64,000 nucleotides of DNA from Streptomyces meridianus (lineage in GTDB: Bacteria > Actinomycetota > Actinomycetes > Streptomycetales > Streptomycetaceae). This document shows positions 38,675 through 47,825 of the stretch, piece after piece. Every line of letters begins with the position of its first letter. The first letter of the stretch is position 1. The position numbers and the translations under genes were made by a program. The stretch lies in assembly GCF_023703325.1 (NCBI RefSeq), contig NZ_JAMQGM010000023.1, positions 1 through 64,000 on the forward strand. The letters are read 5' to 3'. The notes under the pieces are model-generated. The model searched no databases. It saw only the letters and a program-made list of their open reading frames with translations, and had not been told where the DNA came from.

Positions 38675-40183
38675 CTACTCCTCGCCCTGCGTCTTCCGCG
38701 TGTGCAACTGCCGTGCCACCTCGGCGATCGAGCCCGACAGCGACGGGTAGACCGTGAAGGCGTTGGCCATCTGCTCCACCGTCAGGTTGTTGTCGACGGC
38801 CAGCGCAATGGGGTGGATGAGCTCGCTCGCCCGCGGGGCGACGACCACGCCGCCGACCACGATCCCGGTGCCCGGGCGGCAGAAGATCTTGACGAAGCCG
38901 TCCCGGATGCCCTGCATCTTGGCGCGCGGGTTGCGCAGCAGCGGCAGCTTCACCACGCGCGCGTCCATCCGCCCGGAGTCGATGTCCGCCTGGCTGTAGC
39001 CGACGGTGGCGATCTCCGGGTCGGTGAAGATGTTCGCCGACACGGTCCTGAGGTTGAGCGGCGCGACCGCCTCGCCCAGGACGTGGTACATCGCGATCCG
39101 GCCCTGCATCGCCGCGACGGACGCCAGAGCGAACACGCCGGTGCAGTCACCCGCGGCGTAGACGCCGGGCGCACTGGTGCGCGAGACCCGGTCGATCCTG
39201 ATGTGCCCGGAGTCCCGGAGCTGCACCCCGGCGTCCTCCAGTCCCATGTCGGCGGTGTTGGGGATCGAGCCGACCGCCATCAGGCAGTGGGTGCCGGAGA
39301 TGACCCGGCCGTCGGCGAGCGTCACCTCGACCCGGTCGCCCACCCGTCCCTCCTCGTCCGCCTTCGGCGAGGAGGGTCCCTGTGCGCGTGCATGCCCGGG
39401 GACACGCTTCACCGAGGCAGCGCGTGAGCGGGCCATGACGTTCATGCCGCGGCGACGGAAGACGTCCTCCAGCACCGCGGCCGCGTCCGGGTCCTCGCCC
39501 GGCAGCACCCGGTCCCGGCTCGAGACCAGGGTGACCTTCGAACCGAGCGCCTGGTAGGCGCCCGCGAACTCGGCGCCGGTGACACCGGAACCGACCACGA
39601 TGAGCTCCTCGGGGAGCTCGTCCAGGTCGTACACCTGGGTCCAGTTGAGGATGCGCTCGCCGTCCGGCTGCGCGTCCGGGATCTCCCTCGGGTGCGCGCC
39701 GGTCGCGACCAGCACGGCGTCGGCGACCAGCTCCTCGGTGCTGCCGTCGCCGGCCGTCACCGTCACCCGCCGGGTGCCGTCCGGCGCCTGCGCGGGCCGG
39801 AGGCGTCCGCGCCCGCGGACGACGCGCCCGCCGGCCCGGGTGACGGAGGCCGTGATGTCGTGGGACTGGGCGAGCGCGAGGCGCTTCACCCGCCGGTTCA
39901 CCTTGCCGAGGTCCACGCCGACGACCCGCGCCGCCTGTTCGATGGGCGGGGTGTCGTCGGCGACGATGATGCCGAGCTCCTCGTAGGAGGAGTCGAAGGT
40001 CGTCATCACCTCGGCGGTCGCGATGAGGGTCTTCGACGGCACGCAGTCGGTGAGCACCGAGGCGCCGCCCAGACCGTCCCGGTCGACGACGGTCACCTCC
40101 GCGCCGAGCTGGGCGGCCACCAGGGCCGCCTCGTATCCGCCGGGTCCGCCACCGATGATCACGATCCGAGTCACATGCTCCAT
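38675..40183 (-). CDS. lpdA: FAD-dependent NAD(P)H-quinone reductase, LpdA-like
   Basis: About 502 residues. Pyridine nucleotide-disulfide oxidoreductase fold: FAD motif IVIIGGGPGGYEAA, second nucleotide motif VVGSGVTGAEFAGAY, and GVYAAGDCTGVFALASVAAMQGR. The C-terminal dimerisation domain has HPIALAVDNNLT. The classical CxxxxC redox site is broken: GGASVLTDCVPSK keeps Cys47, but the first cysteine is Ser42. That matches mycobacterial LpdA, a quinone reductase, not a true lipoamide dehydrogenase. About 20 disordered residues (PGHARAQGPSSPKADEE) interrupt the NAD domain. Start ATG 40183; GTG 40174 is possible. Confidence 0.88.
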   Translation of the reverse strand: MEHVTRIVIIGGGPGGYEAALVAAQLGAEVTVVDRDGLGGASVLTDCVPSKTLIATAEVMTTFDSSYEELGIIVADDTPPIEQAARVVGVDLGKVNRRVKRLALAQSHDITASVTRAGGRVVRGRGRLRPAQAPDGTRRVTVTAGDGSTEELVADAVLVATGAHPREIPDAQPDGERILNWTQVYDLDELPEELIVVGSGVTGAEFAGAYQALGSKVTLVSSRDRVLPGEDPDAAAVLEDVFRRRGMNVMARSRAASVKRVPGHARAQGPSSPKADEEGRVGDRVEVTLADGRVISGTHCLMAVGSIPNTADMGLEDAGVQLRDSGHIRIDRVSRTSAPGVYAAGDCTGVFALASVAAMQGRIAMYHVLGEAVAPLNLRTVSANIFTDPEIATVGYSQADIDSGRMDARVVKLPLLRNPRAKMQGIRDGFVKIFCRPGTGIVVGGVVVAPRASELIHPIALAVDNNLTVEQMANAFTVYPSLSGSIAEVARQLHTRKTQGEE

Positions 40184-40256
40184 TGTCCCGCACGGTACCG
40201 GGACCCGGTGCCCGGGGGGTACGGCCCGAGCCCGACCAATGCGAGCGCCCCTCCCG

Positions 40257-40262
40257 TAGGCT
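40257..40262 (+). promoter_or_regulatory. Leaderless -10 of the gamma-glutamylcyclotransferase-like gene
   Basis: TAGGCT with 6 bases to ATG 40269 and no ribosome site, the same arrangement as at maf. A CCGACC at 40232-40237 could be the -35. Confidence 0.55.
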
Positions 40263-40268
40263 CGTCCC

Positions 40269-40706
40269 ATGTCGCTCTACGCCGCGTACGCCGGCAACCT
40301 CGACGCGCGGCTGATGTCCCGCCGCGCACCGCACTCCCCGCTGCGCGGCACCGGCTGGCTCTCCGGCTGGCGGCTCACCTTCGGCGGCGAGCACATGGGC
40401 TGGGAAGGAGCACTGGCTACCATCGCCGAGGCCCCCCGTTCCCAGGTCTTCGTGGCCCTCTACGACATCGCCGACATGGACGAGGACGCGATGGACCGCT
40501 GGGAGGGTGTGGGCCTGGACATCTACCGCCGGATGCGGGTGCGCGTACACACGTTGGACGGCGAGGATGCGGCCTGGCTGTACGTGCTCAACGGCTACGA
40601 GGGCGGGCTCCCCTCGGCCCGCTACCTGGGCGAGATAGCCGACGCCGCCGAGTCCGCGGGCGCGCCCCACGACTACGTGATGGAACTGCGCAAGCGCCCC
40701 TGTTGA
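40269..40706 (+). CDS. Gamma-glutamylcyclotransferase-like protein
   Basis: 145 residues of the GGCT/AIG2-like fold. The start SLYAAYAGNLDARLM corresponds to the substrate-binding YGSN loop (here YAGN). It continues with GTGWLSGWRLTFGG, then IAEAPRSQVFVALYDI. The later region DMDRWEGVGLDIYRRMRVRV holds the position of the catalytic Glu (RWEG). Family members cyclise gamma-glutamyl peptides to 5-oxoproline; without glutathione in this genus the substrate is unclear. ATG 40269 is leaderless. Ends 86 bases before the PNP operator. Confidence 0.8.
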   Translation: MSLYAAYAGNLDARLMSRRAPHSPLRGTGWLSGWRLTFGGEHMGWEGALATIAEAPRSQVFVALYDIADMDEDAMDRWEGVGLDIYRRMRVRVHTLDGEDAAWLYVLNGYEGGLPSARYLGEIADAAESAGAPHDYVMELRKRPC

Positions 40707-40792
40707 GCCCCGTACCTCGGTGCTCCTCCCCCACGCCCTGCCCGCCGAGCACCGGCGGGCAGCGATCGCGACCCACGGCACACCCGTTTCGT

Positions 40793-40804
40793 CTACGCGC
40801 GTAG
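40793..40804. promoter_or_regulatory. CTACGCGCGTAG operator, PNP copy
   Basis: Perfect 12-bp palindrome, identical to copies at 44271 and 56799. It lies 12 bases upstream of the -10 TACCCT (40817-40822), which is itself 7 bases before the GTG of the purine nucleoside phosphorylase gene, so it overlaps the -35 region of a leaderless promoter. Confidence 0.7.
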
Positions 40805-40829
40805 CCATTTTCCGGTTACCCTCTTGCGC

Positions 40830-41651
40830 GTGAACGCTTCTGTTACGTCGGATGTCCCCGGCGACCCCCACAGCACCGCTGACGCCGCCGCAGCCCGCCT
40901 CCGCGAGCTCACCGGGGTGGAGACCCACGACGTGGCCCTCGTCATGGGTTCCGGCTGGGTCCCCGCCGCGGAGGCCCTCGGCACGCCCGAGGCCGAGCTT
41001 CCGGTCACCGAACTGCCCGGCTTCCCCCCGCCCGCAGTGGAGGGCCACGCGGGCGTCATCCGCTCGTACCTGATCGGCGGGAAGCGGGCGCTGGTCTTCC
41101 TCGGGCGCACCCACTACTACGAGGGCCGCGGCGTCGCCGCAGTGGCGCACGGGGTGCGCACGGCCGTCGCGGCGGGCTGCAAGACGATCGTCCTCACCAA
41201 CGGGTGCGGCGGCCTGAGAGCCGGCATGCGCCCCGGCCAGCCGGTGCTGATCAGCGACCACATCAACCTGACCGCCACCTCGCCGATCACCGGCGCGAAC
41301 TTCGTGGACCTCACCGACCTCTACTCGCAGCGGCTGCGCACCCTCTGCAAGGAGGTCGACCCGAGCCTCGAAGAGGGCGTGTACGTCCAGTTCCCCGGCC
41401 CGCACTACGAGACGCCCGCCGAGATCGGCATGATCCGCACCATGGGTGCGGACCTCGTCGGCATGTCGACGGCTCTCGAGGCCATCGCCGCCCGTGAGGC
41501 CGGCGCCGAGGTGCTGGGCATCTCGCTGGTGACGAACCTGGCCGCCGGCATGACGGGCGAGCCGCTCAACCACGAAGAGGTCCTCCAGGCCGGTCGCGAC
41601 TCGGCGGCGCGTATGGGCAGCCTCCTGGCCCAGGTCCTGGGCAGGATCTGA
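40830..41651 (+). CDS. deoD: Purine-nucleoside phosphorylase (trimeric class)
   Basis: Splits purine (deoxy)ribonucleosides with phosphate into base and (deoxy)ribose-1-phosphate. 273 residues, the size of the trimeric PNP I/MTAP class. Motifs: phosphate-binding VMGSGW and GRTHYYEG (His), [39 protein letters not shown] (the Glu/Met substrate segment), and VTNLAAGM with the base-contact Asn. GTG 40830 is leaderless; the TTG two codons upstream is not needed. Followed 91 bases later by the phosphomutase gene that isomerises its product. Confidence 0.94.
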   Translation: MNASVTSDVPGDPHSTADAAAARLRELTGVETHDVALVMGSGWVPAAEALGTPEAELPVTELPGFPPPAVEGHAGVIRSYLIGGKRALVFLGRTHYYEGRGVAAVAHGVRTAVAAGCKTIVLTNGCGGLRAGMRPGQPVLISDHINLTATSPITGANFVDLTDLYSQRLRTLCKEVDPSLEEGVYVQFPGPHYETPAEIGMIRTMGADLVGMSTALEAIAAREAGAEVLGISLVTNLAAGMTGEPLNHEEVLQAGRDSAARMGSLLAQVLGRI

Positions 41652-41742
41652 CCCGTAAGTCCCTTACGAGCCGTTCGTGCACGGGCCGGGCCGGCCCGCG
41701 CACGCGCGCACGGCGCACGCACCGACGGATCAGGAGCTTCAT

Positions 41743-43434
41743 GTGGCTACCGACAGGGCGCAGTTGCTGGTTCAGGCCCGCACCTGGCTGGAGGAGGACC
41801 CCGACCCGGAGACCCGGGCCGAGCTGAGCGCGCTCGTCGAGCGCGCGAACGCCGAGGACCTCGCCGAACTGGCCGACCGGTTCTCCGGGACCCTCCGGTT
41901 CGGCACCGCCGGGCTGCGCGGCGAGCTGGGCGCGGGGCCCATGCGGATGAACCGCGCGGTCGTCATCCGCGCCGCCGCCGGTCTGGCCGCCTACCTGCGG
42001 GGCGAGGGCCACGGCGACGGCCTCGTCGTCATCGGCTACGACGCCCGGTACAAGAGCGAGGACTTCGCGCGGGCCACAGCCGCGGTCATGGTCGGCGCCG
42101 GGCTGAGGGCGGCCCTGCTGCCGCGGCCGCTGCCCACCCCGGTCCTGGCGTTCGCGATCCGGCACCTGGGCGCGGTCGCCGGTGTCACCGTCACCGCCAG
42201 CCACAACCCGCCGCGCGACAACGGCTACAAGGTGTACCTGGGCGACGGCTCGCAGATCGTGCCGCCCGCGGACGGCCTGATCGCCGAGGAGATCGCCGCG
42301 ATCGGGCCGCTCACCGACCTGCCGCTGGCGGAAGGCGGCTGGGAGGTGCTGGGCGAGGAGGTCGTCGACGCCTACCTGGCCCGCGCCGCGTCGGTACTGA
42401 CCCCCGGTTCGGCGCGGGACGTCTCCGTCGTCTACACCCCGCTGCACGGCGTCGGCCGCGACGTGCTGACCGCGGCGTTCGACCGGGCAGGCTTCCCCGT
42501 ACCGAGGGTCGTCGCCGAACAGGGCGACCCCGACCCGGCGTTCCCGACCGTGGCGTTCCCCAATCCGGAGGAACCCGGGGCGATGGATCTGGCCTTCGCC
42601 GCGGCGCGGGCCGCCGGGCGCGGCGCAGTGGACGTGGTCATCGCCAACGACCCGGACGCCGACCGGTGCGCCGTCGCGGTCCCCGAGACTCCGTTCAACG
42701 GCTCGTGGCGGATGCTGCGCGGCGACGAGGTCGGCGCGCTGCTGGCGGAACACCTGGTGCACAAGCGGGCCCGGGGCACGTTCGCGACGACGATCGTCTC
42801 CTCGTCGCTGCTCTCCCGGATCGCCGCCGCCGCGGGCACCGGCTACGAGGAGACCCTGACCGGCTTCAAGTGGCTGTCCCGGGCCGGCGGCCTGCGCTTC
42901 GCCTACGAGGAGGCGCTGGGCTACTGCGTCGACCCGGACGGCGTGCGCGACAAGGACGGCATCACCGCCGCGCTGCTGGTCGCCGAGCTGACCGCCGAGC
43001 TGAAGGAGAAGGGCCGGACGCTCTCCGACCTGCTCGACGACATCGCCGTGGAGTACGGCCTGCACGCCACCGACCAGCTGTCGGTGCGGGTCGACGACCT
43101 CGCGGTGATCTCCTCGGCGATGAAGCAGCTGCGCGACAAGCCGCCCGCCGTGCTCGCCGGGCTGGACGTCACCTCGGCCGAGGACCTGTCCGCGGCTACC
43201 GGCCCGCTGCCGCCCACCGACGGTCTGCGCTACCGGCTGGCCGGCGACCCCGAGTCCGGGGTGGAGCAGGCCCGGGTGATCGTCCGGCCGAGCGGGACCG
43301 AGCCGAAGCTCAAGTGCTACCTCGAGGTCGTGGTCCCCGTCGCCTCCTCGCGGGAATTGGCCGGGGCGCGGGAGAAGGCCGCGAAGGTCCTCGGCGCGCT
43401 GAAGACCGGTCTGGCGTCGGCGGCCGGACTCTGA
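41743..43434 (+). CDS. Phosphohexomutase/phosphopentomutase (phospho-sugar mutase)
   Basis: 563 residues of the alpha-D-phosphohexomutase superfamily with four domains. The phosphoserine loop is GVTVTASHNPPRDNGYKVY, the metal loop is IANDPDADRCAV, the sugar-binding loop is EEALGYCVDP, and the C-terminal phosphate loop is RPSGTEPKLKCYLE. N-terminal RFGTAGLRGELGAGPMRMN is characteristic of the PMM/PGM2 branch, whose members convert ribose- and deoxyribose-1-P to the 5-P. Context with PNP and deoC makes phosphopentomutase the likely role. GTG 41743 has AGGAG six bases upstream. Confidence 0.9.
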   Translation: MATDRAQLLVQARTWLEEDPDPETRAELSALVERANAEDLAELADRFSGTLRFGTAGLRGELGAGPMRMNRAVVIRAAAGLAAYLRGEGHGDGLVVIGYDARYKSEDFARATAAVMVGAGLRAALLPRPLPTPVLAFAIRHLGAVAGVTVTASHNPPRDNGYKVYLGDGSQIVPPADGLIAEEIAAIGPLTDLPLAEGGWEVLGEEVVDAYLARAASVLTPGSARDVSVVYTPLHGVGRDVLTAAFDRAGFPVPRVVAEQGDPDPAFPTVAFPNPEEPGAMDLAFAAARAAGRGAVDVVIANDPDADRCAVAVPETPFNGSWRMLRGDEVGALLAEHLVHKRARGTFATTIVSSSLLSRIAAAAGTGYEETLTGFKWLSRAGGLRFAYEEALGYCVDPDGVRDKDGITAALLVAELTAELKEKGRTLSDLLDDIAVEYGLHATDQLSVRVDDLAVISSAMKQLRDKPPAVLAGLDVTSAEDLSAATGPLPPTDGLRYRLAGDPESGVEQARVIVRPSGTEPKLKCYLEVVVPVASSRELAGAREKAAKVLGALKTGLASAAGL

Positions 43435-43473
43435 CCCGGCGGGGTGCCGCGGACCCCTCCGGGGCCCGGGGGG

Positions 43474-44070
43474 TCAGGGGGCGAGGAGCAGCACCACCAG
43501 CGCGACCACGCCCACCGCGAGGGGCGCCAGTACCGGCCAGGACCAGCTGACGACGGGCTCCCCGGCGGACTCCTCCAGCGGCCCGTTGCGCACGACCATG
43601 TCGTTCAGCTCCCGGACGGTCCGGTCGGTCTGCCCGAGCCGCTCCGAGTCCTCCGCCGAGGCCCGCATGGCCTTCTTCCGGTCCCGGAGCGAGACCGGGA
43701 GGGCCCAGATCTGGTACTTGGCGTCCTCGGTGTGGACGACGGTGGAGAGGGTCGCGCGGATGGCGTCGACCGAGCCCCAGGGCAGGTCGATCGTCCGGAA
43801 GGGGTTTCGGACGCGCAGCCGGTGCGCGCCCACGAACACGGCCGGCCGCAGGGTGAACGCGACCACGAGGGGCGCCACGACCAGCAGGACGGCGGCCGTC
43901 ACGAGACGGGTGGCGCCCGTGCCCCTGACCAGTGCGTCGGCGCCCAGCCAGCCGGCGAGCGCGAGCAGCAGGACGCCGGCGACGAGGGCCAGCGGAGAGC
44001 GGTACACACTGTCCGCATAGGTCTCGCGTGCCGCCGGGCGGCGATCGGAGGAGTTGTCGAGGCTGGTCAT
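43474..44070 (-). CDS. PH-domain membrane protein
   Basis: 198 residues. Two transmembrane helices at about 28-48 and 52-75 precede a bacterial PH-like domain (VGAHRLRVRNPFRTIDLPWGSVDAIRA...YQIWALPVSLRDRKKAM, about 80-135). A linker follows and a last helix at about 175-197. This is the usual actinobacterial PH domain protein of unknown role. ATG 44070 has no ribosome site. CAGAAT seven bases upstream could be a leaderless -10. Convergent with the mutase and divergent from deoC. Confidence 0.85.
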   Translation of the reverse strand: MTSLDNSSDRRPAARETYADSVYRSPLALVAGVLLLALAGWLGADALVRGTGATRLVTAAVLLVVAPLVVAFTLRPAVFVGAHRLRVRNPFRTIDLPWGSVDAIRATLSTVVHTEDAKYQIWALPVSLRDRKKAMRASAEDSERLGQTDRTVRELNDMVVRNGPLEESAGEPVVSWSWPVLAPLAVGVVALVVLLLAP

Positions 44071-44270
44071 GGCACAGATTCTGCCCGACCGCCCGGACCG
44101 TGGATACAGCGTTACGGCATCGATACGAAAGCCCGCCGCGGAGCCGCCGATGCCCTCGAGCGCGGTCAACTGCCGCTCCCGCACCGGGGCGAAGGCGGCT
44201 CTCGACGCCGTCCGCCGGGGCACGGTGGCGTCGTCCGGACGGTGTGCGCCGCCTCGGGGGATGACAGCTC

Positions 44271-44289
44271 CTACGCGCGTAGATATGCT
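44271..44289 (+). promoter_or_regulatory. CTACGCGCGTAG operator plus -10, deoC copy
   Basis: The perfect palindrome (44271-44282) is separated by one base from the -10 TATGCT (44284-44289). The deoC GTG is 6 bases further on, so the promoter is leaderless. The operator occupies the spacer between -35 and -10, a classical repressor position. Confidence 0.75.
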
Positions 44290-44295
44290 CTTCTG

Positions 44296-45297
44296 GTGAC
44301 CATGCCAACGACTGTTCCCGCATTCGGCAACGAAGCCGCGGACCGGCTGGCGTCGATGGCGGACGTGACCGCCTCGGACGCAGCACTCCGCCGTTTCCTG
44401 CACGGCCTGCCGGGTGTCGACGCGGTCGGCCTCCAGGCCCGTGCCGCCACCCTCGGCACCCGCTCGATCAAGACCACGGCGAAGGCGAACGCCATCGACC
44501 TGGCGATCTCGATGATCGACCTGACGACCCTGGAGGGGGCGGACACCCCCGGCAAGGTCCGGGCGCTGTGCGCGAAGGGCGTCAACCCCGATCCGACCGA
44601 CCGCAGCGTGCCGAAGGTCGCAGCGATCTGCGTCTACCCCGACATGGTCGCCACGGCCAAGGAGGCCCTCGGCGACTCGGGCGTCAACGTCGCGTCCGTC
44701 GCCACCGCCTTCCCGGCGGGCCGGGCCGCGCTGCCGGTCAAGCTCGCCGACACCCGGGACGCGGTCGAGGCCGGGGCGGACGAGATCGACATGGTGATCG
44801 ACCGCGGCGCCTTCCTGTGCGGCCGCTACCTCGAGGTCTTCGAGGAGATCAAGGCCGTCAAGGAGGCCTGCCGGCGCGCGGACGGCACCGCCGCCCACCT
44901 GAAGGTCATCTTCGAGACCGGCGAGCTGCAGACGTACGACAACGTGCGCCGCGCCTCCTGGCTGGCCATGCTCGCGGGCGGCGACTTCATCAAGACGTCC
45001 ACCGGCAAGGTCGCCGTCAACGCCACCCCGCCGGTCACCCTGCTGATGCTCGAGGCCGTGCGCGACTTCCGGGACGCCGTCGGCGTGCAGGTCGGCGTGA
45101 AGCCCGCGGGCGGCATCCGCACCACCAAGGACGCGATCAAGTACCTGGTGATGGTCAACGAGACGCTCGGCGACGAGTGGCTCACCGCCGACTGGTTCCG
45201 CTTCGGCGCCTCCAGCCTCCTCAACGACCTGCTGATGCAGCGCCACAAGCTGAGCACCGGGCGTTACTCCGGTCCCGATTACGTGACGGTGGACTGA
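44296..45297 (+). CDS. deoC: Deoxyribose-phosphate aldolase
   Basis: Cleaves 2-deoxyribose-5-phosphate to acetaldehyde and glyceraldehyde-3-phosphate. 333 residues, the long form of the family. Schiff-base lysine in FIKTSTGKVAVNA, proton-relay residues in ADEIDMVIDRGAFL (Asp) and QVGVKPAGGIRT (Lys), phosphate site around the following glycines. GTG 44296 fits the leaderless promoter; an ATG two codons on is an alternative. Seven bases separate it from the aldehyde dehydrogenase gene, so the three genes deoC and two ALDH form an operon that can consume the acetaldehyde. Confidence 0.95.
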   Translation: MTMPTTVPAFGNEAADRLASMADVTASDAALRRFLHGLPGVDAVGLQARAATLGTRSIKTTAKANAIDLAISMIDLTTLEGADTPGKVRALCAKGVNPDPTDRSVPKVAAICVYPDMVATAKEALGDSGVNVASVATAFPAGRAALPVKLADTRDAVEAGADEIDMVIDRGAFLCGRYLEVFEEIKAVKEACRRADGTAAHLKVIFETGELQTYDNVRRASWLAMLAGGDFIKTSTGKVAVNATPPVTLLMLEAVRDFRDAVGVQVGVKPAGGIRTTKDAIKYLVMVNETLGDEWLTADWFRFGASSLLNDLLMQRHKLSTGRYSGPDYVTVD

Positions 45298-45304
45298 GAC
45301 TGCC

Positions 45305-46765
45305 ATGAAGAACACAGTTTTCGAGTACGCACCCGCGCCCGAGTCCCGTGCAATCGTCGACATCGCCCCGTCGTACGGGCTGTTCATCGACGGTGAGTTC
45401 GCCGACGCCTCGGACGGCAAGGTCTTCAAGACCGTCTCGCCGTCCTCCGAGGAGGTCCTCTCGGAGGTCGCGCAGGCGAGCACCGAGGACGTCGACCGCG
45501 CGGTGAGGGCCGCCCGCCGTGCCTTCGAGGCGTGGTCGGCGCTGCCGGGATCCGAGCGCGCCAAGTACCTGTTCCGCATCGCGCGGATCATCCAGGAGCG
45601 CTCGCGCGAGCTGGCGGTACTGGAGTCCCTCGACAACGGCAAGCCGATCCGCGAGTCCCGCGACGCCGACCTGCCGCTCGTCGCCGCCCACTTCTTCTAC
45701 TACGCGGGCTGGGCCGACAAGCTGCCCTACGCCGGCTTCGGCAGCAACCCGCGGCCGCTGGGCGTGGCCGGCCAGGTCATCCCGTGGAACTTCCCGCTGC
45801 TGATGCTGGCGTGGAAGATCGCCCCGGCGCTCGCCGCGGGCAACACGGTGGTGCTCAAGCCCGCCGAGACGACCCCGCTGAGCGCCCTGTTCTTCGCGGA
45901 CATCTGCCGTCAGGCCGGGCTGCCGAAGGGCGTCGTCAACATCATCACCGGCGACGGCTCCACCGGCGCCGCGCTCGTCGGCCACGAGGGCATCGACAAG
46001 GTCGCGTTCACCGGCTCCACCGAGGTCGGCAAGGCGATCGCACGGACCGTCGCCGGCACCGACAAGAAGGTCACGCTCGAACTGGGCGGCAAGGCGGCGA
46101 ACATCGTCTTCGACGACGCGCCGATCGACCAGGCCGTCGAGGGCATCGTCAACGGCATCTTCTTCAACCAGGGCCACGTCTGCTGCGCGGGCTCCCGCCT
46201 GCTGGTGCAGGAGTCGGTCGCGGACGAGGTGCTGGAGTCCCTCAAGCGCAGGATGTCGACGCTGCGCGTCGGTGACCCGCTGGACAAGAACACCGACATC
46301 GGTGCGATCAACTCGGCCGAGCAGCTGGCCCGGATCCGCGAACTGGCGGACGCCGGCGAGGCCGAGGGCGCCGAGCGCTGGGCCCCGTCCTGCGAACTGC
46401 CCGACTCCGGCTTCTGGTTCCGGCCGACGGTGTTCACCGGCGTCACCCAGGCGCACCGCATCGCCCGCGAGGAGGTGTTCGGCCCGGTGCTGTCCGTGCT
46501 GACCTTCCGCACGCCCGCTGAGGCCGTCGAGAAGGCCAACAACACTCCGTACGGCCTGTCGGCCGGCATCTGGACGGAGAAGGGCTCGCGCATCCTGTGG
46601 ATGGCGGACCAGCTGCGTGCGGGCATCGTGTGGGCCAACACGTTCAACAAGTTCGACCCCGCTTCGCCGTTCGGCGGCTACAAGGAGTCGGGCTACGGCC
46701 GCGAGGGCGGCCGGCACGGTCTGGAGGCGTACCTCGCCTCGAATCCGAAGGCGAGCGAAAAGTGA
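45305..46765 (+). CDS. Aldehyde dehydrogenase (catalytic)
   Basis: 486-residue NAD(P)-dependent aldehyde dehydrogenase. Motifs: [21 protein letters not shown] (NAD and Asn), [17 protein letters not shown], general base Glu in [12 protein letters not shown], catalytic Cys in [11 protein letters not shown], and [13 protein letters not shown]. All are intact. Given the position after deoC, acetaldehyde oxidation to acetate is the most likely reaction. It resembles the first domain of the two-domain ALDH16 family. Its stop overlaps the next ALDH gene by 4 bases. Confidence 0.93.
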   Translation: MKNTVFEYAPAPESRAIVDIAPSYGLFIDGEFADASDGKVFKTVSPSSEEVLSEVAQASTEDVDRAVRAARRAFEAWSALPGSERAKYLFRIARIIQERSRELAVLESLDNGKPIRESRDADLPLVAAHFFYYAGWADKLPYAGFGSNPRPLGVAGQVIPWNFPLLMLAWKIAPALAAGNTVVLKPAETTPLSALFFADICRQAGLPKGVVNIITGDGSTGAALVGHEGIDKVAFTGSTEVGKAIARTVAGTDKKVTLELGGKAANIVFDDAPIDQAVEGIVNGIFFNQGHVCCAGSRLLVQESVADEVLESLKRRMSTLRVGDPLDKNTDIGAINSAEQLARIRELADAGEAEGAERWAPSCELPDSGFWFRPTVFTGVTQAHRIAREEVFGPVLSVLTFRTPAEAVEKANNTPYGLSAGIWTEKGSRILWMADQLRAGIVWANTFNKFDPASPFGGYKESGYGREGGRHGLEAYLASNPKASEK

Positions 46766-47628
46766 CTGCGAACGACCGGCTCAGCGTCTTCAAGACCTAC
46801 AAGCTGTTCGTCGGGGGCAAGTTCCCCCGCAGCGAGAGCGGACGGGTGTACGAGGTGACGGACGCAAAGGGCACGTGGCTGGCCAACGCCCCCCTGTCCT
46901 CCCGCAAGGACGCGCGCGACGCCGTCGTCGCCGCGCGCAAGGCGTTCGCCGGATGGTCGGCGGCCACGGCGTACAACCGCGGCCAGATCCTCTACCGCAT
47001 CGCCGAGATGCTGGAGGGCCGGCGCGACCAGTTCGTCACCGAGGTGGCGGCGGGCGAGGGCCTGTCGAAGGCCAAGGCCACGGCTCAGGTGGACGCCGCC
47101 GTCGACCGCTGGGTCTGGTACGCGGGCTGGTCCGACAAGGTCGCCCAGATCGCGGGGTCGGCGAACCCGGTGGCGGGACCGTTCTTCAACCTGTCCACGC
47201 CGGAGCCGACCGGGGTCGTCACGGTCCTGGCACCGCAGGAATCGTCCTTCCTCGGCCTGGTGTCGGTGATCGCCCCGGCGATCGTCACCGGCAACACGGT
47301 GGTGGTCGTGGCGTCGGAGAAGTCCCCCCTGCCCGCGCTGTCGCTGGGCGAGGTGCTCGCCACTTCCGACCTGCCGGGCGGCGTGGTCAACGTCCTCTCC
47401 GGCCGGACCGCCGAGATCGCGGCGCCGCTCGCCGCGCACCAGGACGTCAACGCGATCGACCTGACGGGCGCCGGCGCGGATCTCGCGAAGGACCTCGAGA
47501 CGGCCGCCGCGGACAACCTCAAGCGGGTCGTCCGTCCCTCGGTCACGGACTGGCTCGCCGACCCGGGCACCGGGCGGATGCTGTCCTTCCTGGAGACCAA
47601 GACCGTCTGGCATCCGATCGGCGTCTGA
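46762..47628 (+). CDS. Truncated, non-catalytic aldehyde dehydrogenase homolog
   Basis: 288 residues, versus about 480 for a full enzyme. It keeps the N-terminal oligomerisation and part of the NAD domain (KLFVGGKFPRSESG; AARKAFAGWSAATAYNRGQILYRIAEML; GVVTVLAPQESSFLGLVSVIAPAIVTGNTVVV). It ends shortly after the position of FTGS (IDLTGAGADLAKDL). The ELGGK glutamate and catalytic Cys domain are absent. The usual P-W-N before the cofactor is replaced by APQES. GTG overlaps the upstream gene's stop (GTGA). The frame is clean with a terminator after it, so this is a conserved shape rather than decay. Probably a structural partner of the upstream enzyme. Confidence 0.88.
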   Translation: MTANDRLSVFKTYKLFVGGKFPRSESGRVYEVTDAKGTWLANAPLSSRKDARDAVVAARKAFAGWSAATAYNRGQILYRIAEMLEGRRDQFVTEVAAGEGLSKAKATAQVDAAVDRWVWYAGWSDKVAQIAGSANPVAGPFFNLSTPEPTGVVTVLAPQESSFLGLVSVIAPAIVTGNTVVVVASEKSPLPALSLGEVLATSDLPGGVVNVLSGRTAEIAAPLAAHQDVNAIDLTGAGADLAKDLETAAADNLKRVVRPSVTDWLADPGTGRMLSFLETKTVWHPIGV

Positions 47629-47638
47629 CCGGACTCCT

Positions 47639-47676
47639 CCGGAGGGCCCGGCCGTTGCGACGGCCGGGCCCTCCGG
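47639..47676. terminator. deoC-ALDH operon terminator
   Basis: Perfect 17-bp inverted repeat (47639-47655 with 47660-47676), TGCG loop, 11 bases past the last stop codon. Confidence 0.85.
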
Positions 47677-47825
47677 CCTACCCGGGCCCGCGTTGCGCGC
47701 CCGGCCCCGGCTGCCCCCATGAGTGCCGGCCGGACGGCGGCCGCCGGTGCGGATGTGACCTCGACGTGACGAATTTCCGGCCCCTGCGGGTCCGCACGCC
47801 CCTCCATGCCCGACAATGGTGTCCC

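Noticed and set aside
38675..40270. Longer N-terminus of the LpdA-like protein from 40270
   Set aside because: The extension is Arg/Gly-rich, overlaps the divergent leaderless promoter at 40257, and family members start right before the FAD motif.
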